The position numbers and the translations under genes were made by a program. The notes beneath the pieces are model-generated. The model did not search any database, was not told the origin of the DNA, and saw only the letters and a list, made by a program, of their open reading frames with translations. Source: an uncultured Collinsella sp. (GTDB lineage Bacteria > Actinomycetota > Coriobacteriia > Coriobacteriales > Coriobacteriaceae). Taken from it: a stretch of DNA of 23,149 bases. Shown here one piece after another: positions 14,286 through 21,112 of this stretch; positions within the stretch are counted from its first letter, which is position 1, and each line of letters begins with the position of its first letter. The stretch is taken from assembly GCA_902493985.1 (NCBI GenBank), contig CABURR010000035.1, positions 1 through 23,149 of the forward strand, in the 5' to 3' direction.

Positions 14286-14987
14286 ATGATCGAGATGAAT
14301 GCTGTTGCCGCCGGCACCGAGCTCGACGCGGCGCGTAACGCGGGCCGCGAGGGCGTGTCCGCGGGCTGGTGCGCGTGGAGCGCGGGCGATGCTTCGCTGA
14401 CGTTTTCGCTGGTCGTGCGTCCGGATGTGAATATGCACGCCTTCCACGGCCTGCCGTTTGTGGCCGCGATGGGCATGATGGACGCGCTCGTGGGCACGGC
14501 TTCGACGCCGGGGTTGGGCCTTGCCGGTAAGGTGGGTATCCAGTGGCCGAGCGATATCGTGTGCGGTGCGCCTGCGTTTGAGACGTCGCTCGCGCGTGTT
14601 GCCGTGAACGGCGGTGCCGGTGCCGCGGGCATGTTCGGTGCCGTGACGGTGGATATTGAGCGTTCGGCGTTGAGCGAGTTTGGTGTGGACGTGGCTGACG
14701 AAGCGCTGGTCGAGGCGCTGGCCGCCGCCGTGCTGGCCCGCGTGGACGCCTGGGCGGTTGTTGCCAACACGCCGCAAGGCGCCGCAGGGCCGTTGGCCCC
14801 CGTGTTGGGCGAGTACTTCGATATGGTGCCGCTGCTCGGTCGCCAAGTTGCGGCGGTGTCGCCCAACGGCTTGCCGCTTGCGGTCGGTGTGTTTGCGGGC
14901 CTGGACATCTGGGGTCGCGCGACCATCAAGACCGATGCCGGCGAGCAGGAGTTTCCGCCTGAGGCCGTACGGATTCGCGGACTGTAA
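14286..14987 (+). CDS. Degenerate biotin-protein ligase (BirA)-like protein
   Basis: 233 residues, starting at the base after the folP-folK stop codon. The layout follows a BirA catalytic plus C-terminal domain without the DNA-binding domain: LTFSLVVRPDVN (central strand), IQWPSDIV at the place of the KWPNDI signature, and GEYFDMVPLLGRQVAAVSPN followed by LDIWGRATIKTDAGEQEFPP and VRIRGL, typical of the SH3-like C-terminal domain. The biotinyl-AMP loop GRGRxGRxW is not present (GREGVSAGWCAW stands near its place), the WPND aspartate is kept, and the lysine of the KxxG segment after it is missing. It may therefore bind biotin, lipoate or another small acid without ligating it, or be a relic. 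The tight junction indicates co-translation with the folate enzyme. Confidence 0.6.
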   Translation: MIEMNAVAAGTELDAARNAGREGVSAGWCAWSAGDASLTFSLVVRPDVNMHAFHGLPFVAAMGMMDALVGTASTPGLGLAGKVGIQWPSDIVCGAPAFETSLARVAVNGGAGAAGMFGAVTVDIERSALSEFGVDVADEALVEALAAAVLARVDAWAVVANTPQGAAGPLAPVLGEYFDMVPLLGRQVAAVSPNGLPLAVGVFAGLDIWGRATIKTDAGEQEFPPEAVRIRGL

Positions 14988-15023
14988 CGCGAGGCGCCCG
15001 CGCTCAAAGATAACGATGACAAC

Positions 15024-15056
15024 GAAGCCCTCCTCGGCAGTGCCGGGGAGGGTTTC
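15024..15056 (+). terminator. Terminator-like hairpin after the BirA-like gene
   Basis: Bases 15024-15038 pair with 15042-15056 over 15 positions (two G-U pairs) around a 3-nt loop AGT. Only three T lie at the stem end, so it is a strong hairpin with a weak tail. It starts 37 bases past the stop codon and closes the sirtuin-folate block. Confidence 0.7.
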
Positions 15057-15084
15057 GCCTATCTGGGGAATGGGTTGCCAGCGC

Positions 15085-15127
15085 CCTGTTCCGCAAAACT
15101 GAAAAATTTTCGTTTTTGAGGAATAGG
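15085..15127 (+). repeat. Palindromic repeat, copy A (upstream of the ATPase cassette)
   Basis: A 43-nt imperfect palindrome ending in TTTTTGAGGAATAGG. It matches copy C at 16443-16485 at 40 of 43 positions in the same orientation. It is the leftmost of three copies around the ATPase gene. Confidence 0.85.
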
Positions 15128-15170
15128 ATTAAGGCAGCTCGGCCTTTCGCGAGGTATATTCGCTACAGAG

Positions 15171-15212
15171 CCTATTCCTCAAAACTGAAAATTTTTCAGT
15201 TTTGAGGAATAG
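15171..15212. repeat. Palindromic repeat, copy B (in the ATPase leader)
   Basis: A 20-bp perfect inverted repeat, 15172-15191 with 15193-15212, with a single central T, starting CTATTCCTCAAAACTGAAAA. It ends 13 bases before the GAGGAGG ribosome site of the ATPase gene, where it could act as an operator or an RNA hairpin. Confidence 0.9.
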
Positions 15213-15238
15213 CGATAAAATACCGCGAGGAGGCCCCA

Positions 15239-16435
15239 ATGAAACTCATCAATAGAACGTCATATATGGACACGTTGACGAGCCTTATTGGCGTGCCGGA
15301 CATCAAGGTCATCACGGGCATTCGGCGTAGCGGTAAATCAAAATTGCTCGAGGCCCTCCGCGATTACGTGGAGGCAAATCTGTCCAATTCGAATGTCATC
15401 CATATCAACTACAACCTCGATGAGTTCGAGGGCCTGCTCGAATATCATGCCCTGCTCGCCTATGTAAAAGAGCATCGAGTGTCCGGCAAGCAAAACTTCC
15501 TGCTTATCGACGAGGTTCAGATGTGCGACGGTTTTGAGCGTGCGATCAACAGCCTTCACGCATCCGAGCGGTACGATATCTTCATCACCGGATCGAATGC
15601 CTTTTTGCTGTCGAGCGATCTGTCGACGCTCTTTACGGGGCGCACCTTCGAGATCGAGGTTTTCCCATTCTCGTTTGAGGAGTATCGTCTCTATGGCGAC
15701 GAGGGCGAGGTCGACCGCGACTTCGATGAGTACGCGAGAACCGGCGGTATGTCTGGTTCTTACCCTTATCCACTGCAGGAGCAGCGCTATCAATATCTCT
15801 CCAACGTCTTTAAGACGCTCATTGTGAGAGATATCGTGCAGCGGCATAGCGTCAGGAACGAATCGGCACTGCTACGCATTGCCGATTACATGATGGACAA
15901 CGTTTCCAACATTACGTCGGCGCGCAACATTACGGACGCATTAAATGCGGATGGGCTAAAGATTACGAACAAGACGGTCGGCACGTACATGGGGTACCTG
16001 TGCGATGCGTTTGCCTTCTATAAAGTTCGTCGATACGACATTCGCGGCAAGAAATACCTTAAGAGCGGTGAGAAGTATTACCTGGCGGATCATGCGTTTA
16101 AATATGCGCTTCTTGGTACACGTGATATGGATTGGGGACGCGTATACGAGAACATGGTGGCAATCGAGCTGCTGCGTCGCGGATACGAGGTATACGTCGG
16201 CGTGCTCTATAAAAAGGAAATAGACTTTGTAGCAATCAAGCGAAGCGAGAAACTCTACATTCAGGTGAGCGACGACATCAGCTCGGATAAGACATTTGAA
16301 CGCGAGATTTCGCCACTGCTGAGCATTGGCGATGCGTATCCCAAGATGATTCTCGCCCGCACGCATCACGAGACCACGGATCGCGACGGAGTGCAAATCG
16401 TGGACCTGGCGAGGTGGCTGTGCGGCGAGGCCTAG
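15239..16435 (+). CDS. AAA-family ATPase with DUF4143 domain (ATP-binding protein)
   Basis: 398 residues. N-terminal AAA_14-type ATPase: Walker A TGIRRSGKSKLL (26-37), Walker B FLLIDEVQ (87-94), sensor-like ITGSNA (116-121) and the PFSFEEYR segment (143-150) typical of the family. Residues 180-270 form the helical DUF4143 region. The end has a possible PD-(D/E)XK-like nuclease core: YENMVAIELL (303-312), EIDFVAI (327-333, D329), LYIQVS (339-344), with Q where E/K catalytic residues are usual. The function of this widespread family is not established. The ATG has GAGGAGG at 15226-15232. The gene is visibly AT-richer than its neighbours and is bracketed by three copies of one palindrome, which suggests acquisition as a cassette. 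Confidence 0.9.
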   Translation: MKLINRTSYMDTLTSLIGVPDIKVITGIRRSGKSKLLEALRDYVEANLSNSNVIHINYNLDEFEGLLEYHALLAYVKEHRVSGKQNFLLIDEVQMCDGFERAINSLHASERYDIFITGSNAFLLSSDLSTLFTGRTFEIEVFPFSFEEYRLYGDEGEVDRDFDEYARTGGMSGSYPYPLQEQRYQYLSNVFKTLIVRDIVQRHSVRNESALLRIADYMMDNVSNITSARNITDALNADGLKITNKTVGTYMGYLCDAFAFYKVRRYDIRGKKYLKSGEKYYLADHAFKYALLGTRDMDWGRVYENMVAIELLRRGYEVYVGVLYKKEIDFVAIKRSEKLYIQVSDDISSDKTFEREISPLLSIGDAYPKMILARTHHETTDRDGVQIVDLARWLCGEA

Positions 16436-16442
16436 CAGAAAG

Positions 16443-16485
16443 CCTATTCCTCAAAACTGAAAAATTATCGTTTTTGAGGAATAGG
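16443..16485 (+). repeat. Palindromic repeat, copy C (7 bases after the ATPase stop)
   Basis: A 43-nt palindrome beginning CCTATTCCTCAAAACTG and ending TTTTTGAGGAATAGG, 40 of 43 identical to copy A in the same orientation. With copy A it forms direct repeats around a segment of about 1.4 kb. Confidence 0.9.
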
Positions 16486-16540
16486 ACCGATGCATTGCCT
16501 AGTTCGCCGCTCGCGCTCGTGCTTGACTTAAGCCCCTACT

Positions 16541-17314
16541 CTATCCCAGCTCCTGCATACGGCGGTAGATTTCGCAGATACCCTTGATGGTGAGCTGTCC
16601 GTCGACCACGTCGAAGGCATCGGTCGAATCGGCGACGATGCTGGCGAGACCGCCCGTGGCGATAACGGTGGCATCCTCGCGGCCCAGCTCGCGCTTCATG
16701 CGCGCGACCAGGCCCTCAGCCATGGCGGCGGCGCCCGTCACGGCGCCCACCTTGATGCACTCCTCGGTATCGCGGCCGATGACATGCTCGGGCGCCTCGA
16801 GCGGCACGCTGGCGAGTTTGGCGGCACGGGCGGCAAGCGCGTCCATGGAGATGCGGATGCCCGGCGCGATCGCTCCGCCAATGTAATAACCGTCCTCGTC
16901 GATGACGTCGATATTGGTTGCGGTGCCAAAGTCCACCACGATTGCCGGCGCGCCGTAGAAAGTTTCGGCTGCGACGGCGTTGGCGACGCGGTCGGCACCT
17001 ACGGCCTGGGGGCGCGCCGCGCGCAGTTTGGTCACCGCGGCCGTCTGCGGTCCGATGACGATGGCGTTCGCGGCAATGCGGTCGGCCACGGCGTGCCACT
17101 CGCGCGAGAGCTGCGGCACCACGCCGGCAAAGGCGATCGCGTCGACCGCGTCGAGCGAAAGGCCGTACATCTTAAAGAAACCCATCAGGCGCACATGGAT
17201 CTCGTCGGCGGTATAGGAGCGGTCGGTGGGCATGCGCCACGACTGCACCAGCTCGTCTCCGTCAAACAGGCCCATGGCAGTTTGCGTGTTTCCCATATCG
17301 ATAGCGAGCAGCAT
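16541..17314 (-). CDS. coaX: Type III pantothenate kinase
   Basis: 257 residues of the CoaX family, which phosphorylates pantothenate in the first step of coenzyme A synthesis and, unlike CoaA, is not feedback-inhibited by CoA. Motifs: LLAIDMGNTQTAMGLF (2-17, phosphate-binding with D6), FAGVVPQL, GADRVANAVAA, VVDFGTATNIDVI and GGAIAPGIRIS. The length is normal. The ATG has GGGAG seven bases upstream. It stands alone on the minus strand between the ATPase cassette and the initiator tRNA. Its upstream region has a TACAAT -10 candidate (complement of 17351-17356) next to a 12-bp perfect palindrome. No clear terminator lies after its stop codon. Confidence 0.96.
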   Translation of the reverse strand: MLLAIDMGNTQTAMGLFDGDELVQSWRMPTDRSYTADEIHVRLMGFFKMYGLSLDAVDAIAFAGVVPQLSREWHAVADRIAANAIVIGPQTAAVTKLRAARPQAVGADRVANAVAAETFYGAPAIVVDFGTATNIDVIDEDGYYIGGAIAPGIRISMDALAARAAKLASVPLEAPEHVIGRDTEECIKVGAVTGAAAMAEGLVARMKRELGREDATVIATGGLASIVADSTDAFDVVDGQLTIKGICEIYRRMQELG

Positions 17315-17350
17315 GTCTACTCCCGGTGTCGGCGTAAAAGGACGCGCACC

Positions 17351-17373
17351 ATTGTATACGTGCCGTCGACGGC
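17351..17373 (-). promoter_or_regulatory. coaX -10 element with an adjacent 12-bp palindrome
   Basis: The minus strand reads TACAAT (complement of 17351-17356), 37 bases before the coaX ATG. Directly upstream of it, GCCGTCGACGGC (17362-17373) is a perfect palindrome inside the -35/-10 spacer region, a typical operator position. No regulator is known to me for this site. Confidence 0.35.
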
Positions 17374-17451
17374 GCTCGGCTGCGATTCGTTTACGGTGAT
17401 AGGGGCTGAGGGGTTTTAAATATGAAGGAATTATGCTCTACGAGATTTTCC

Positions 17452-17480
17452 TTGCCGTTTACCGAACTCCCGCGTAATAT
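17452..17480 (+). promoter_or_regulatory. Promoter of the initiator tRNA gene
   Basis: TTGCCG (17452-17457) and TAATAT (17475-17480) are separated by exactly 17 bases, and transcription would begin about 25 bases before the tRNA. Confidence 0.55.
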
Positions 17481-17511
17481 TCTTTCTTGCGCACATGAGG
17501 CGCCCAGACAT

Positions 17512-17588
17512 TGCGGGGTGGAGCAGTCTGGTAGCTCGCCGGGCTCATAACCCGGAGGTCGTAGGTTCAAATCCTGCCCCCGCGACCA
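17512..17588 (+). tRNA. Initiator tRNA-fMet (CAT)
   Basis: The 77-nt cloverleaf is complete: acceptor 17512-17518 with 17578-17584, D arm with GGTAG, anticodon CAT at 17546-17548, T arm GTAGG-TTCAAAT-CCTGC, and encoded CCA at 17586-17588. Three consecutive G-C pairs in the anticodon stem (GGG/CCC beside the loop) and the lack of a Watson-Crick 1:72 pair (here U1 opposite G72) mark it as the initiator rather than the elongator. It has its own promoter and terminator. Confidence 0.95.
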
Positions 17589-17597
17589 AGAACTTGC

Positions 17598-17627
17598 AGC
17601 TCGTCGGCCTAGCCGGCGAGCTTTTTT
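17598..17627 (+). terminator. Intrinsic terminator of tRNA-fMet
   Basis: AGCTCGTCGGC (17598-17608) pairs with GCCGGCGAGCT (17612-17622) with one G-U pair and a 3-nt loop, followed by six T. It is only 9 bases after the tRNA CCA end. Confidence 0.92.
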
Positions 17628-17676
17628 GTTATTTCGGGACCGTGTTTTCGGTCCAATTCTCGGCCTCTCAAACAAA

Positions 17677-17898
17677 ATCTCGATCTGTAACATCTAGACC
17701 CGATTTGGGCGGCTAGGTGTTACAGATCGAGATATACCGGTGGGTTGGGTCGTGTTTGTCTAAATCTGTAACACGAGGGACGGATTTTGCCGAGTTGTTG
17801 TTATAGATTGAGATTTTCTAGCAGGCGGGTTTGGTTTGTCTCGATCTGTAACAGTAAGACCCAGTTTTGCCGCGTAATCGTTACAGATTGAGACAAAC
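17677..17898. repeat. Tandem array of three palindromic units, about 80-bp period
   Basis: Unit 1 pairs 17677-17692 with 17718-17733 (16 of 16). Unit 2 pairs about 17758-17773 with 17799-17814 (several mismatches). Unit 3 pairs 17834-17852 with 17880-17898 (18 of 19). All share ATCTGTAAC in the left arm and GTTA(C/T)AGAT in the right arm. The left arms recur at spacings of 81 and 80 bases. Loops share a GAC-C-(A/G)-TTTTG-like core, and the spacers are also similar (GGTTTGGTTTGTCT-like). This is a palindrome cluster of the BIME type rather than CRISPR. Confidence 0.88.
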
Positions 17899-18035
17899 CG
17901 ACGGGCCGCCCCGCCCCATCCACCTGCCGCTACCTGCTGTCCGCCGATTTCCGTTGCGCTGTTGTATCCCCATGCCATATCCTCTAGACAACTACGCGGC
18001 ATCATCGCCGCCGCGCCTACAAGAGAGGAATGTCC

Positions 18036-20066
18036 ATGACCGCACCTGCATCCAAGCTGCTCCAGCCCATTACGGTTGGCCCCCTTGAGCTCAAGAACCG
18101 CATTATGTTTCCGCCGCTGACCACCGGCTACGAGGAGCGTGACGGCTCCATTGGCGAGCGCAGCCTGGCTTTTTACGAGCGCCTGGCCCGTGGCGGCGTG
18201 AGCTACATCGTCATCGGCGACGTCGCTCCCGTTATGACCGCAAGCCCCACGCCCAAGCTGGCGACCGACGCTCAGATCCCCACGTTTAAGGCCCTGGCCG
18301 ATGCCGTCCACAAGCACGGCGCCAAGGTCGCGCTGCAGCTGTTCCACCCCGAGTACGATGTGCCCGGTGTCGGCCGCATGGTCATGGGATCCATGGCCGC
18401 CGCCAAGGCCGCGCAGGAGGCCAAGGCCGCCGGCGACGAGGAGACCTTTGCCGCCAAGATGGCCGAGTCCAACGAGATCCGCAATCAGGCCTACGCCAAG
18501 CTGCACCACGACATGCAGCACTTTGTGAACGAGGCGAGCGTAGAGCAGCTTACCCAGATCAAGGAGGCCATCGCTGCCTCGGCCGCTCTCGCGCAGCAGG
18601 CCGGGATCGATGCCATCGAGGTCCACGGCGACCGCCTGGTGGGTTCGCTGTGCTCGGCCATCCTCAACCAGCGCACCGACGAGTACGGTGGTTCGTTCGA
18701 GAACCGCGTTCGCTACGCGCTGGAGGTCGTCGCTGCCATTAAGGAAGCTGCGCCGCAGCTGATGGTGGAGTACAAGCTCCCCGTGATTATGGAGAACCCC
18801 GACGGCACGCCGCGCGGCAAGGGCGGCCTGCAGCCCGACGAGGCCTGCGAGTTTGCCAAGCTGCTTGAGGGCGCGGGCATCGACATGATCCAGGTCGCGC
18901 AGGCCAACCACACCGGCAACATGGGCGACACCATTCCGCCCATGGGCGCCATGCCCTACAACTGGACGCTGCCCGTGGCCGAGCGCGTCAAGGCCCTGGT
19001 CTCCGTGCCGGTGGCAACCGTCGGCCGTGTTGTCTCGGTCGAGGCCGGCGAGAAGATTCTGGAAGACGGCGCCGCCGACATCATCGCCTATGGCCGCTCG
19101 CTCATGTGCGACCCCGACATTGCGCTGAAGGCCGCCACGGGTGAGCCCATCCGCGAGTGCCTCAACTGCAACAAGGGCTGTGTCGACGCGATTCAAAACC
19201 GCAAGTACATTTCGTGCGTGCTCAACGCGGAGAACGGCGACGAGGCGACCATCGCCATTAAGCCGGGCGAGGGCGACAAGAAGATCGCCGTGGTGGGCGG
19301 CGGCATCGCCGGCCTGGAGGCCGCACGCGTGGCGGCCAAGCGCGGCTACGACGTGACCATCTACGAGGCGAGCGATCACTTGGGCGGCCAGATTGTGCTG
19401 GCGGCTGCGCCTCCGCGCAAGGACGAGATCATGCGCTCGGTCGAGTACTACGAGAAGATTCTGCCTGGCCTGGGCGTGAAGGTTGAGCTCAGCCATGCCG
19501 CTACCGCTGAGGACCTCAACGCCGCCGACGCTGCGATTGTGGCTGTGGGCGCGCACGACGTGGTCATCCCCGTTCCGGGTGCCGATTCGGACAAGGTCGT
19601 CTCGAGCTGGGACGTGCTGGCCGGCAAGGTGGAGCTTACGGGCCGCGTCGCCGTCATTGGCGGTGGCCTGGTGGGCACCGAGACTGCCGAGTACCTGCTG
19701 CAGCACGGCTGCGAGGTGGCGATCGTGGAGATGCTCGACAAGATTGCCGCGGGCGAGTCCGAGACCATTCTGCCGCTGATTATGAGCGACTTTGCCGAGC
19801 ACAACGTGGAGCAGCACGTGAAGACCCGCCTGACCGCCATTACCGACGAGGGCGTGGAGGCTGTTCGCACCACCGAGGACGGCGTCGAGGAGCCGGTGAA
19901 GATCGCCTGCGATTACGTGGTGATGGCCGTGGGCTCCAAGGCCAACGCGTTTGACCTGGATGGCGTGACGGTGCCCGTGACCTACGTGGGAGACTGCTCG
20001 GGCGAGCACACCGCCGACATCGCGAGCGCCATTCGCACGGCATATCACGCGGCCAACGAGCTGTAG
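18036..20066 (+). CDS. NADH:flavin / 2-enoate-reductase-type oxidoreductase (FMN, Fe-S, FAD)
   Basis: 676 residues of the 2,4-dienoyl-CoA reductase/2-enoate reductase type. An OYE-like FMN barrel (1-370; LKNRIMFPPLTTGYEERDG at 19-37, NQRTDEYGGSFENRVRYALE at 211-230) leads to a four-cysteine Fe-S motif C375, C378, C382, C394. Then come an FAD domain with VVGGGIAGLEAA (419-430) and a NAD(P) domain with VIGGGLVGTETAE (540-552). Such soluble enzymes reduce activated double bonds with NAD(P)H. A charged Ala/Lys/Glu-rich insert of about 50 residues (116-165) lengthens the barrel, and the usual HxAHGYL loop is replaced by VHGDRLVGSL, so the substrate may be unusual. GAGAGGA at 18023-18029 fits ATG 18036 better than ATG 18030, which it touches. 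Confidence 0.9.
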   Translation: MTAPASKLLQPITVGPLELKNRIMFPPLTTGYEERDGSIGERSLAFYERLARGGVSYIVIGDVAPVMTASPTPKLATDAQIPTFKALADAVHKHGAKVALQLFHPEYDVPGVGRMVMGSMAAAKAAQEAKAAGDEETFAAKMAESNEIRNQAYAKLHHDMQHFVNEASVEQLTQIKEAIAASAALAQQAGIDAIEVHGDRLVGSLCSAILNQRTDEYGGSFENRVRYALEVVAAIKEAAPQLMVEYKLPVIMENPDGTPRGKGGLQPDEACEFAKLLEGAGIDMIQVAQANHTGNMGDTIPPMGAMPYNWTLPVAERVKALVSVPVATVGRVVSVEAGEKILEDGAADIIAYGRSLMCDPDIALKAATGEPIRECLNCNKGCVDAIQNRKYISCVLNAENGDEATIAIKPGEGDKKIAVVGGGIAGLEAARVAAKRGYDVTIYEASDHLGGQIVLAAAPPRKDEIMRSVEYYEKILPGLGVKVELSHAATAEDLNAADAAIVAVGAHDVVIPVPGADSDKVVSSWDVLAGKVELTGRVAVIGGGLVGTETAEYLLQHGCEVAIVEMLDKIAAGESETILPLIMSDFAEHNVEQHVKTRLTAITDEGVEAVRTTEDGVEEPVKIACDYVVMAVGSKANAFDLDGVTVPVTYVGDCSGEHTADIASAIRTAYHAANEL

Positions 20067-20141
20067 TTGAACATCGCGGCCAAGCGGGGCGGTGGCACGG
20101 ATCCGTCTCGCCCGGCTGTGTCCCGTCGGGTGTCAACCGGT

Positions 20142-20182
20142 GCGGGGCCTGCAAGCGCAGCAGGTCCCGCCCTTTTTGTTTT
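20142..20182 (+). terminator. Intrinsic terminator of the flavin oxidoreductase
   Basis: GCGGGGCCTGC (20142-20152) pairs with GCAGGTCCCGC (20160-20170) with one G-U pair and a 7-nt loop, followed by CC and a T-rich tail (20173-20182). Confidence 0.88.
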
Positions 20183-20430
20183 GCTCCGGTGGATGGCAAT
20201 GCGCGGTAATCATGAGGAGTGAGGACGTCTGCTGCCTTGCAGATCACTCAAAAATATTGGGGGAGGGGTTAATAACTATATCCTCTATACCAAAGGACAT
20301 AAAGAGATGCCAATTTTGTTGACAAGCGAATGACGATTAGCTGCGAGTCAGCTACCAGCGTAAATAATCGATAAAGAAATGTCGTAATTTGGTGCCAAAT
20401 GCCCAGATAACGCCGCGTCTATTTTAATTA

Positions 20431-20465
20431 ACTGCTTTGAGCAAACAGTAAAATGCTACTATCTA
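20431..20465 (+). promoter_or_regulatory. Promoter of the HTH gene overlapped by an imperfect palindrome
   Basis: TTGAGC (20437-20442) and TATCTA (20460-20465) are 17 bases apart. The -35 lies inside an operator-like palindrome, ACTGCTT (20431-20437) against AAACAGT (20443-20449). This arrangement suggests repression, possibly self-repression by the HTH protein. Both boxes are imperfect. Confidence 0.4.
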
Positions 20466-20515
20466 ACTTGCACGTAAGAAAGCAGATTAACGGCTAAGGC
20501 TAAGAAGTGGCAGGT

Positions 20516-20911
20516 ATGTCGGAAGCAACTAGGACTCGCACGCATGCGCCCGAGGTTAGGCAGCGCGCCGTCGAGATCCTCCAAGAGGGGGTCGGTCATC
20601 GCGCTCTCGCCGCGGAGCTTGGCATTCCCCAGGCCACGGCTCGTCAGTGGGCCCGCGCGTATGCCGTGGGCGGTGCCGACGCCGTTCTCAATGCCGGTTC
20701 GCATCATCATACCTATTCGTACGACGTAAAGCTCGCTGTGGTTAAGGACCGTCTGGAAAACGGCTTGACGGTTCGCGAGGCCATGATCAAGCACAAGATT
20801 CCCAGCGAGTCTTCGGTCAAGGCTTGGTGCCGTCAGTACCGCGAGAGCGGTGAGTCCGCACTGGTCGATAAGCCGCGCGGCCGCAAGCCGCGCGTTAAAA
20901 AGGCGGAATAG
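20516..20911 (+). CDS. Orphan protein with two helix-turn-helix domains, related to IS3/IS150 OrfA
   Basis: 131 residues. Two HTH units follow each other: residues 14-58 (RQRAVEILQEGVGHRALAAE, then GIPQATARQWARAY) and residues 66-112 (TYSYDVKLAVVKDRLENGLT, then VREAMIKHKIPSESSVKAWC), ending in a basic tail DKPRGRKPRVKKAE. Both resemble the DNA-binding first reading frame (OrfA/InsJ) of IS3-family transposases. No orfB, no catalytic DDE domain and no terminal repeats follow. The gene instead has its own promoter region and a strong terminator, which points to a regulator or domesticated transposase fragment that binds DNA. ATG 20516 and GTG 20507 are both possible starts, each with a weak ribosome site. 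Confidence 0.8.
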   Translation: MSEATRTRTHAPEVRQRAVEILQEGVGHRALAAELGIPQATARQWARAYAVGGADAVLNAGSHHHTYSYDVKLAVVKDRLENGLTVREAMIKHKIPSESSVKAWCRQYRESGESALVDKPRGRKPRVKKAE

Positions 20912-20923
20912 CGAACGGGATGG

Positions 20924-20946
20924 TGCGCCCACGGGGGCGCATTTTT
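20924..20946 (+). terminator. Intrinsic terminator of the HTH gene
   Basis: TGCGCCC (20924-20930) pairs with GGGCGCA (20935-20941), followed by five T, 12 bases past the stop codon. Confidence 0.9.
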
Positions 20947-21112
20947 CTTGCCGCGCCAACTTTTTGGACCGGTGCGAGCCTGTCGGGACATCCTCCAAAG
21001 TGGCCAATAAACCGCGCGCAGTGGCCCGCGCGCCTGTCGCTGCGATAGGGGAGCGTCGCCTCTCTGCTCCAAAGCGGACGTGCCCTTGCCCCGTACGCCT
21101 AAAACTCCCCAG

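Larger units (their letters stand above)
17589..18035. other. Gene-free region between tRNA-fMet and the flavin oxidoreductase
   Basis: About 450 bases hold the tRNA terminator, a tandem array of three palindromes (17677-17898) and the short leader of the oxidoreductase gene. No coding sequence is supported. A weak promoter candidate, TTGCGC at 17954-17959 with CATATC at 17975-17980, is not convincing. Confidence 0.7.
20067..20515. other. Gene-free, AT-richer region before the HTH gene
   Basis: After the oxidoreductase terminator the sequence is markedly AT-richer than the rest (20250-20500). It contains a weak hairpin (20217-20249, GAGTGA/TCACTC outside TCTGC/GCAGA), an isolated TTGACA (20319-20324) without a fitting -10, and the promoter/operator candidate of the HTH gene. 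A 36-codon frame from ATG 20212 lacks a ribosome site and is not called. Confidence 0.6.

Noticed and set aside
13578..14846. A 422-codon minus-strand frame opposite folP-folK and the BirA-like gene
   Set aside because: It spans two plus-strand genes with clear motifs and lacks any recognisable family or ribosome site.
10613..15212. Shared heptamer CTATTCC/GGAATAG between the 10613 stem-loop and the ATPase palindromes as evidence of one repeat family
   Set aside because: The heptamer lies on opposite arms with different flanks, so the similarity is too short to join the two families.
17677..17898. Possible short CRISPR array
   Set aside because: The units are themselves long palindromes, the spacers resemble one another, and no cas genes are nearby.
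17760..20048. A 762-codon open frame on the minus strand opposite the flavin oxidoreductase
   Set aside because: It is an antisense shadow caused by high GC and biased third positions. The protein is a His/Leu/Val/Gly-rich string without family motifs, whereas the plus strand has full cofactor motifs.
20212..20322. A 36-codon Cys-containing small ORF in the AT-rich gap
   Set aside because: No ribosome site, no family, and it lies just past a terminator in an otherwise non-coding stretch.
20516..20911. Complete insertion sequence of the IS3 family
   Set aside because: Only an OrfA-like double HTH is present; there is no transposase catalytic frame, no terminal inverted repeats and no target duplication.
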